Positions 8,790 through 13,579 of a stretch of DNA of 13,579 nt are shown here, piece by piece; position 1 is the stretch's first letter; each line of letters opens with the position of its first letter. The translations under genes and the position numbers were made by a program. The notes under the pieces are model-generated. The model saw only the letters and a program-made list of their open reading frames with translations. It was not told the origin of the DNA and made no database searches. Origin of the DNA: an uncultured Pseudomonadota bacterium (GTDB lineage: Bacteria; Pseudomonadota; Gammaproteobacteria; Burkholderiales; Burkholderiaceae); assembly GCA_946480245.1 (NCBI GenBank), contig CAMLIZ010000126.1:1-13579 (forward strand), written 5' to 3'.

Positions 8790-8807
8790 CGTTCCCCAAC
8801 CGGAACG
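8790..8807. other. Small hairpin downstream of hemE
   Basis: CGTTCC (8790-8795) and GGAACG (8802-8807) form a six-base stem around a six-base loop, 24 bases past the hemE stop on the minus strand. No T-run follows on either strand, so termination is only a weak possibility. Confidence 0.3.
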
Positions 8808-8830
8808 TTGCTTGCCGTCAACTTCTTTTT

Positions 8831-9919
8831 TCAGTTGGCACGCAAGCCGCGTGAGTGGCGGTGCACTTCGTCCACCAGGGCGGCCACCGCGTCGGGCGGG
8901 GTGTGCTGGCTGATGCCGTGGCCCAGGTTGAACACGTGCCCGTGCCAGTCGCCCCGGGCGGTTTGCGGCGGGCCGAAACGGTCCAAGGTATGGCGCACCT
9001 CGGCACGCAAGGCGTCTTCGGGCGCAAACAGCGCGTTCGGATCGAGGTTGCCCTGCAGTGCCACGCGGTCTCCCACGGCGGCCCGCGCGCGGCCGAGGTC
9101 CATCGTCCAGTCGAGCCCGACCACGTCGGCACCTGCCGCTGCGATCTGCTCCAGCCACAGGCCACCGCCCTTGGTGAACAGGATCGCCGGCACACGCTGG
9201 CCGTCGTGCTCGCGCTTGAGCTGCCGCAGCACACGCTCGCTGTAGGCCAGGCTGAAGCGCTGGAAGGCGCCGTCTGCCAGCACGCCGCCCCAGCTGTCGA
9301 ACACCATCACAGCCTGCGCGCCGGCTTCGATCTGCAGATTCAGGTACTGCGCCACCGCGTCCGCAGTCACGGCGAGCAGGCGATGCATCAGGTCGGGTCG
9401 GCCATAGAGCATCGTCTTGACCAGCCGGTAGTCGTCGCTGCCGCCCCCTTCGACCATGTAGCAGGCCAGTGTCCAGGGACTGCCCGCGAAGCCGATCAGC
9501 GGCACCCGCCCGTGCAACGCGCGGCGGATCGAGGTGACGGCATCGAACACATAGCGCAGTCGCTCCATATCCGGCACCTGCAGCGCAGCCACCGCCGCCT
9601 CGTCGCGCACCGGATGTGCGAAGCGCGGGCCCTCGCCGGCGGCGAAGCTCAGGCCGAGGCCCATCGCATCTGGCACCGTGAGGATGTCGGAGAACAGGAT
9701 CGCCGCGTCGAGCGGATACCGCTCCAGCGGCTGCAGCGTCACTTCGGTGGCGAAATCGGTGTTGGTGGCCAACCCCATGAAGCTGCCCGCGCGCTCACGA
9801 GTGGCGCGGTATTCCGGCAGGTAGCGGCCCGCCTGGCGCATCAGCCAGACCGGCGTGTAGGCGGTAGGCTGGCGCAGGCAGGCGCGCAGGAAGGTGTCGT
9901 TTTGCAGCGGTGCGAACAT
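8831..9919 (-). CDS. hemE: Uroporphyrinogen decarboxylase
   Basis: Removes four acetate carboxyl groups from uroporphyrinogen III to give coproporphyrinogen III in haem biosynthesis; cytoplasmic homodimer. The 362 residues match the family. Visible signatures are [15 protein letters not shown] (23-37), the catalytic aspartate D78 in [52 protein letters not shown] and H334 in NLGHGI. The ATG at 9919 gives the normal [13 protein letters not shown] start; an upstream extension of 26 in-frame codons looks unrelated to HemE. There is no Shine-Dalgarno sequence. Instead GATAAT (minus strand, 9929-9934) ends 9 bases before the ATG, compatible with a leaderless transcript, although no good -35 is visible. 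It follows an unassigned SDR-like gene by 10 bases and probably also shares its transcript. Confidence 0.97.
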   Translation of the reverse strand: MFAPLQNDTFLRACLRQPTAYTPVWLMRQAGRYLPEYRATRERAGSFMGLATNTDFATEVTLQPLERYPLDAAILFSDILTVPDAMGLGLSFAAGEGPRFAHPVRDEAAVAALQVPDMERLRYVFDAVTSIRRALHGRVPLIGFAGSPWTLACYMVEGGGSDDYRLVKTMLYGRPDLMHRLLAVTADAVAQYLNLQIEAGAQAVMVFDSWGGVLADGAFQRFSLAYSERVLRQLKREHDGQRVPAILFTKGGGLWLEQIAAAGADVVGLDWTMDLGRARAAVGDRVALQGNLDPNALFAPEDALRAEVRHTLDRFGPPQTARGDWHGHVFNLGHGISQHTPPDAVAALVDEVHRHSRGLRAN

Positions 9920-9929
9920 AGGTTGGCGA

Positions 9930-10730
9930 TTATCCCGCCCGGGGGCCTGCGCCCTTGTCCGCCAGCGGCGGCAGCGCGCGCCCGCGCAGCCAGGCATCGA
10001 TCAAGGCATCCACATCGCCGCCCTGCGCCGCGCGCCACAGCAGTTCGGGCGGCGCCACACGGGTGCCGGGCGGCGCCGCGGGCAGCCGGTGCGCCAGCCG
10101 CGCCACGAAGCTGGCGACCGTGACGGCACGCACCGCCTGCTGCTGCTGCGGCACCATCCAGTGCAGTTGCGAGAGCAGCAGTTGCGCCAGCCGCTTCAGC
10201 CCGCGCTCGGTGGCAGCTGTGCTGCCCGCCTGAGCCGGTCGCACCAGCACCAGCTGCTCGAAGCCGAGCGTCGCCAGGCCCTGCTCGTCGAGCGTGGCCA
10301 GCCCTTCGCGCAGCGCGTGCGGCAGCAAGGCCGGCGCATGCGGCAGCACGACGACCAGATGCTGCACGCCGGCCGCGTGCAACATGCGGCCGAGCGAGAG
10401 CAACTGCGCGGGCTGCGGCTTCAGGAAAGCGGCCTCGCGTCCGTTGGCGTCGCGTTCGCGGTCGAAGACGATGAATCCGGTGTCCGGCGGCGGCTGGGCG
10501 GCAACAAGCTGCGCCGGGGTAAGGGCCTGGAAGCCACGCATCGCGGCCGCCACCGGCGCCTGCGCGAGCACCCTCACGGCGGCAAACCCGCCCAGCGCGA
10601 GCGCTTGCTCCAGCACGGCTGCCCCCAACGCCCCGCCGGCGCCTGCCAGCACCGCCACGCGCGAGGCGGCAGGCGGCGCCACTGGGCCCTGGCGGCCGGC
10701 ACGCAGCGCATCGAGAAGCAGGCTGGCCAT
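9930..10730 (-). CDS. Atypical SDR / NAD(P)-binding Rossmann-like protein, function unknown
   Basis: I cannot name this 266-residue protein. Residues 25-36 read [12 protein letters not shown], a glycine-rich dinucleotide-binding loop after a beta strand, followed by [16 protein letters not shown] as in extended or atypical SDR proteins of the TIP30/HTATIP2 kind. Later [15 protein letters not shown] resembles the strand in those proteins that precedes the active site, but no YxxxK catalytic pair is evident, so it may be non-catalytic or a cofactor-binding partner. The start chosen is ATG 10730 with GAGGG immediately upstream (spacing very short). A longer frame to 10856 adds residues that would overlap the divergent lemA start. 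It sits 10 bases before hemE in the same direction, implying co-transcription and perhaps a link to haem synthesis. Confidence 0.72.
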   Translation of the reverse strand: MASLLLDALRAGRQGPVAPPAASRVAVLAGAGGALGAAVLEQALALGGFAAVRVLAQAPVAAAMRGFQALTPAQLVAAQPPPDTGFIVFDRERDANGREAAFLKPQPAQLLSLGRMLHAAGVQHLVVVLPHAPALLPHALREGLATLDEQGLATLGFEQLVLVRPAQAGSTAATERGLKRLAQLLLSQLHWMVPQQQQAVRAVTVASFVARLAHRLPAAPPGTRVAPPELLWRAAQGGDVDALIDAWLRGRALPPLADKGAGPRAG

Positions 10731-10765
10731 GCCCTCACTGTAGCGGCCCGCACGAGCCGCTTGAT

Positions 10766-10781
10766 TTGCGCACTTGCGCAC
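10766..10781. repeat. Tandem TTGCGCAC repeat in a divergent promoter gap
   Basis: TTGCGCAC occurs twice back to back (10766-10773, 10774-10781). Since TGCGCA is self-complementary, the unit is also an inverted repeat, TGCGCA-CT-TGCGCA. It lies in the 124-base gap between the leftward SDR-like gene and rightward lemA, where a regulator could act on either. A second small hairpin, AGCGGC/GCCGCT, is at 10742-10761. Confidence 0.35.
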
Positions 10782-10854
10782 CCATCTTCGCGCGGCAGGC
10801 GACGATGGCATCGCGCTTGCCTTTGATGCGAACCCCAACCGGAGGATCTGGACC

Positions 10855-11478
10855 ATGAATCGACGCTTCGCGTGGTGGGCCGCGCTGCTGGCCGCCTTGC
10901 TGCTCGGCGGCTGCGGCTACAACGACTTCCAGCGCCTGGACGAACAGGTCAAGGCTGCGTGGTCCGAGGTGCTGAACCAGTACCAGCGGCGTGCCGACCT
11001 CGTTCCCAACCTCGTGGCCACCGTGAAGGGCGAAGCCAATTTCGAGCAGGAGACGCTCACCAAGGTGATCGAGGCGCGCGCCAAGGCGACGAGCATCCAG
11101 GCCACGCCGGCGCTGATCAACGACCCGGCGGCGTTTCAGAAATTCCAGGCGGCGCAAGGCGAACTGACCGGTGCCTTGAGCCGGCTGATGGTGGTGGCCG
11201 AGCGCTACCCCGATCTCAAGGCGAACCAGGCCTTCCAGGATCTGCGGGTACAGCTCGAGGGCACCGAGAACCGCATCACCGTGGCACGCAACCGCTACAT
11301 CAAGGCGGTAGCCGACTACAACGTGCTGGCGCGCAGCTTCCCGACCAACCTGACGGCGAAGATGTTCAACTACGAGCCGAAGCCGAACTTCACGGTGCAG
11401 AACGAAGCGCAGATCTCCGTGCCGCCGACCGTCAGCTTCGACAAGGCGCCGGCGCCGGCCTCCGCCGCGTCGCATTGA
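10855..11478 (+). CDS. lemA: LemA family lipoprotein
   Basis: LemA-type protein of 207 residues; biochemical role unknown, generally a membrane-anchored helical bundle. The N-terminus is a lipoprotein signal: two arginines, a hydrophobic stretch WWAALLAALLL and the lipobox LLGGC with Cys20 as acylation site. The mature part starts GYNDFQRLDEQVKAAWSEVLNQYQRRADLVPNLV, the highly conserved LemA segment, and continues as long amphipathic helices including ENRITVARNRYIKAVADYN and FPTNLTAKMF. The last 30 or so residues are Pro/Ala-rich and probably disordered. ATG 10855 is supported by GGAGG at 10841-10845, although the frame is open further upstream. It is the first gene of a rightward lemA-TPM-TPM unit, with 8 bases to the next start. 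Confidence 0.93.
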   Translation: MNRRFAWWAALLAALLLGGCGYNDFQRLDEQVKAAWSEVLNQYQRRADLVPNLVATVKGEANFEQETLTKVIEARAKATSIQATPALINDPAAFQKFQAAQGELTGALSRLMVVAERYPDLKANQAFQDLRVQLEGTENRITVARNRYIKAVADYNVLARSFPTNLTAKMFNYEPKPNFTVQNEAQISVPPTVSFDKAPAPASAASH

Positions 11479-11486
11479 GCACCGCG

Positions 11487-12398
11487 ATGCGCTGGCGCGC
11501 CTGGCTGGTGGCATGTGTGCTGGCGCTGCTGGCACCCTGGGCGCTCGCGCAGACGCTGCAGCCGATACCGCCGCTGAGCGCTCGCGTGATCGACGAGACC
11601 GGCACGCTGAGCGCGGCGCAGCGCGACGCGCTGGAACGCAAGCTGGCGGCGTTCGAGCAGCAGGCCGGGCCGCAGATCGTCGTGCTGATGGTGCCCACCA
11701 CGCAGCCGGAGGACATCACCGACTTCACGCAGCGCGTGGGCGACGCTTGGAAGATCGGGCGCCGCGACATCGGCGACGGCCTGCTGTTGGTGGTGGCCAA
11801 GAACGACCATCGCGTGCGCATCGCGCCGGCCAAGGCGCTGGAAGGCGCCATTCCGGATCTGGCCGCCCGCCAGATCATCGACCGCGTGATCACGCCTGCG
11901 TTTCGCGCCGGAGACTTCGCTGGCGGCCTGAACGGCGCGCTGGACCAGCTGATGGCGCGCATCCGTGGCGAGGCCCTGCCTGCGCCCGTGCAACCGGGCA
12001 CCGCACACGCAACCCGCGGCCCGGGTGCCGACTGGGGCGAACTGCTGATGTTCTTCTTCATCGGCGTGCCGATCGTCGGTGCCATGCTCACCGCAGTGCT
12101 CGGCCGCAAGCTCGGCTCGGTGGCCACCGCGGCCGGTGCCGGCACGCTGGCCGGCCTGCTCAGCGCGAGCACGCTGCTCGGCGTGCTGGCCGGGGGGGTG
12201 GCGCTGGTGCTGGTAGGCGTGCTTGGCGTCGGCGCGCGTGGGCGCCGCGGCGGGCTCGGTGTTCCGCCCATCATCTGGGGCGGCGGGGGTTGGGGCGGCG
12301 GCGCTGGTGGCAGCGGCTGGGGCGGCGGCGGGGGCGGCGGCTTTTCGTCTGGCGGCGGTGGCGACTTCGGGGGCGGCGGCGCCTCCGGCAACTGGTAG
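11487..12398 (+). CDS. Exported TPM-domain (YgcG-like) protein with Gly-rich tail
   Basis: A 303-residue membrane protein of the TPM_phosphatase/YgcG type. Residues 1-21 form a signal peptide ending ALA before Gln22. Residues about 30-160 are the TPM domain, with RVIDETGTLSAAQRDALERKL, GPQIVVLMVPTTQPEDITDF, IGRRDIGDGLLLVVAKNDHRVRI and a C-terminal helical part. The topology is a periplasmic domain, hydrophobic segments near 186-206 and 212-247, then a short tail. That tail (258-303) is almost entirely glycine broken by Trp, Phe, Ser and Asp, ending in GASGNW. Similar Gly-rich ends are common in this family. The start could instead be TTG at 11475, overlapping the lemA stop; no clear ribosome site favours either. 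Function is unknown; its partner is probably the LemA lipoprotein encoded just before it. Confidence 0.9.
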   Translation: MRWRAWLVACVLALLAPWALAQTLQPIPPLSARVIDETGTLSAAQRDALERKLAAFEQQAGPQIVVLMVPTTQPEDITDFTQRVGDAWKIGRRDIGDGLLLVVAKNDHRVRIAPAKALEGAIPDLAARQIIDRVITPAFRAGDFAGGLNGALDQLMARIRGEALPAPVQPGTAHATRGPGADWGELLMFFFIGVPIVGAMLTAVLGRKLGSVATAAGAGTLAGLLSASTLLGVLAGGVALVLVGVLGVGARGRRGGLGVPPIIWGGGGWGGGAGGSGWGGGGGGGFSSGGGGDFGGGGASGNW

Positions 12399-12410
12399 GG
12401 TGCATTCACC

Positions 12411-12947
12411 ATGAACAGCTCGGCCGCCTCCCCGCAACGACCCGCACGCTGGCGACGCCTGCTGCGCCATCGCTGGTTCGACGAACGCGACGCGCAGCGC
12501 CTGGTCGACGACGCCGCGCTCGGCCGCCTGCAGCAGCGCGTGCAAGCCAGCGAGCAGCGCCACAGCGGCGAGATTCGCGTGTGCATCGAGGCCGGCCTGC
12601 CCTTGTCGTACGTATGGCGCGACGCCGCGCCCCGCGAGCGCGCGATCACGATGTTCGGCAAGCTGCGCGTGTGGGACACCGAGCACAACAACGGCGTGTT
12701 GATCTATCTGCTGCTGGCCGAACGCGCGATCGAGATCGTGGCCGACCGCGGCCTCAGCCGGCGTGTGTCGCCGCACGAATGGGAGCGCCTGCTCGCGGAG
12801 ATGGCCGGCGCGTTCCGCGGTGGTCGCTTCGAAGCCGGCCTGATGCAGGCGATCGACGCGGTGGAAGCGCTGCTGGTGCAGCACTTTCCGCTGGCTGCCG
12901 GCAGCCAGCGGCGCAACGAGCTGCCGGACCGGCCCTACCGCGGCTGA
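12411..12947 (+). CDS. Second TPM-domain protein, no signal peptide
   Basis: A 178-residue protein with one TPM domain: the Arg-rich start RPARWRRLLRHRWFDERDA is followed by LGRLQQRVQASEQRHSGEIRVCIEAG, a MFGKLRVWDTEHNNGVLIYLLLAERAIEIVADRGL segment equivalent to the GDGLLLVVAKNDHRVRIAP part of its neighbour, and an amphipathic C-terminal helix. Unlike the preceding protein it has no signal peptide, no transmembrane segment and no Gly-rich tail, so it is probably cytoplasmic or bound to the membrane surface through its basic N-terminus. The ATG comes 12 bases after the neighbour's stop, with AGGG at 12397-12400. Third and last gene of the lemA unit, ending about 20 bases before a strong terminator. 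Function unknown. Confidence 0.87.
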   Translation: MNSSAASPQRPARWRRLLRHRWFDERDAQRLVDDAALGRLQQRVQASEQRHSGEIRVCIEAGLPLSYVWRDAAPRERAITMFGKLRVWDTEHNNGVLIYLLLAERAIEIVADRGLSRRVSPHEWERLLAEMAGAFRGGRFEAGLMQAIDAVEALLVQHFPLAAGSQRRNELPDRPYRG

Positions 12948-12969
12948 GCGCCGCGCGCGCTGCAATGCA

Positions 12970-12995
12970 AAACGGCTCGCCGAGGCGAGCCGTTT
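12970..12995. terminator. Bidirectional intrinsic terminator
   Basis: AAACGGCTCGCC (12970-12981) pairs perfectly with GGCGAGCCGTTT (12984-12995), giving a stem of at least 11 base pairs and a tight loop. It reads out into TTTCTTC on the + strand and TTTTGC on the minus strand. It separates the rightward lemA unit from leftward atpDC and would stop both. Confidence 0.9.
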
Positions 12996-13016
12996 CTTCG
13001 TGAAGCGCAACCGCGC

Positions 13017-13433
13017 CTACTTGCCGCGGAACTTGCGCAGCGCCGCGATCTGGGCCGCCATCACCGCGAACTCGCTTTGCGCGCGCGCCAGGTCGATGTC
13101 GCTCTTGGCGTTCTTCAGCGCCTCTTCGGCGAGGCGCTTGGCCTCGGTGGCCTTGGCCTCGTCGAGATCCTTGCCGCGGATCGCGGTGTCGGCGAGCACG
13201 GTCACGCCGCCGGGCTGCACCTCCAGGATGCCGCCGGCGACGAACACGAACTCCTCTTCGCCGTTGTCGGCGCGCTCGATGCGCACCGCGCCCGGCCGGA
13301 TGCGCGTGATCAGCGGCGTGTGGCGCGGCAGGATGCCGAGCTCGCCGTTCTCGCCCGGCAGCGCGACGAACTTCGCCTCGCCGCTGAAGATCTGCTCTTC
13401 GGCGGAGACGACATCGACGTGGATGGTGGCCAT
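13017..13433 (-). CDS. atpC: ATP synthase F1 subunit epsilon
   Basis: Central-stalk subunit of the F1Fo ATP synthase that couples gamma rotation and inhibits ATP hydrolysis. The 138 residues have the usual two parts: an N-terminal beta sandwich ([40 protein letters not shown], then [20 protein letters not shown]) and a C-terminal helical hairpin from about 90 onward ([19 protein letters not shown], ending ALRKFRGK). The ATG at 13433 follows AAGGAA at five bases' spacing. It lies 9 bases after the atpD stop, in the standard order, and is the last gene of the leftward atp operon, ending about 20 bases before the bidirectional terminator. Confidence 0.98.
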   Translation of the reverse strand: MATIHVDVVSAEEQIFSGEAKFVALPGENGELGILPRHTPLITRIRPGAVRIERADNGEEEFVFVAGGILEVQPGGVTVLADTAIRGKDLDEAKATEAKRLAEEALKNAKSDIDLARAQSEFAVMAAQIAALRKFRGK

Positions 13434-13442
13434 CGCGGTTCC

Positions 13443-13579
13443 TTACTGCAGCTTCTTGGCTTTTTCGAACGCCTGGTCGATCGTGCCGACCATGTAGAAC
13501 GCCTGCTCCGGCAGGTGATCACACTCGCCGTTGACGATCATCTTGAAGCCGCGGATGGTTTCCTTCAGCGGCACGTACT
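13443..13579 (-). CDS. atpD: ATP synthase F1 subunit beta, C-terminal end only
   Basis: Only the last 44 complete codons fall inside the window, starting in [12 protein letters not shown] and ending EKAKKLQ before TAA at 13443-13445. The segment [24 protein letters not shown] is the highly conserved end of the beta subunit, the catalytic ATP-binding subunit of F1; its nucleotide-binding motifs lie beyond the right edge. Nine bases separate it from atpC. Confidence 0.96.
   Translation of the reverse strand, partial: YVPLKETIRGFKMIVNGECDHLPEQAFYMVGTIDQAFEKAKKLQ

Larger units (their letters stand above)
8503..8830. other. 328-base gap between hemE and priA
   Basis: Noncoding as far as I can tell and visibly less GC-rich than its flanks. 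It holds a perfect DnaA box, a one-mismatch DnaA box, a weak promoter for priA, a GTTCC-type hairpin, and a long-range inverted pair GTGAGC (8592-8597) / GCTCAC (8636-8641). Short open frames here lack ribosome sites and recognisable content. The segment 8642-8745 shows no feature I can name. Confidence 0.6.

Noticed and set aside
8503..8830. Chromosomal origin (oriC) in the hemE-priA gap
   Set aside because: Only one perfect and one imperfect DnaA box, no clear AT-rich unwinding element and no dnaA/dnaN/gid genes nearby in the window.
12258..12395. GGC-rich stretch as a separate DNA repeat element
   Set aside because: It is in frame and encodes the Gly-rich tail usual for YgcG-type TPM proteins, so coding explains it.
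11370..13010. A 546-codon minus-strand open frame across the TPM genes
   Set aside because: It reads as Pro/Ala/Arg-rich sequence opposite Gly-rich coding DNA and runs across the terminator; no supporting signal.

Overview
The window is a GC-rich chromosomal segment with tight gene packing, strong third-position G/C bias and no mobile element, tRNA, rRNA or CRISPR that I can see. The protein set (GlpS-type glycerol ABC ATPase, hemE next to priA, and a lemA/TPM cluster beside the 3' end of an atp operon) fits a betaproteobacterium of the order Burkholderiales, probably near Comamonadaceae/Sphaerotilaceae. The order is an inference from gene content and neighbourhood; the family is a guess.

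Left part (1-5067): a glycerol catabolism locus built around a divergent control region. Leftward run glpD and glpS, the ATPase of a GlpSTPQV-type glycerol importer, whose remaining genes would lie beyond the left edge. Rightward run glpR (DeoR-family repressor) and glpK, sharing an ATGA stop/start. Together they import glycerol, phosphorylate it, oxidise glycerol-3-phosphate to dihydroxyacetone phosphate, and repress the locus when the inducer is absent. The 278-base gap holds an AT-rich block with TTCG elements spaced by about one helical turn, the best candidate GlpR operator.

Middle (5068-6419): a hairpin, then a small VOC-fold protein and a YafY-type HTH/WYL regulator in the same direction, a probable accessory enzyme/regulator pair.

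Centre-right (6427-10730, leftward): priA (replication restart helicase); a 328-base gap with a perfect DnaA box and a one-mismatch second box; hemE (uroporphyrinogen decarboxylase); and, ten bases upstream of hemE, an unassigned Rossmann-fold protein of atypical SDR character.

Right part (10855-13579): rightward lemA (lipoprotein), an exported TPM-domain protein with a Gly-rich tail, and a second TPM-domain protein without signal peptide. These end at a bidirectional terminator facing leftward atpC and the 3' end of atpD.

Most of the window is housekeeping. The best second-look items are the phased TTCG array, the missing H-loop histidine in GlpS, the DnaA box upstream of priA, the orphan SDR-like gene in front of hemE, and the lemA/TPM/TPM cluster.
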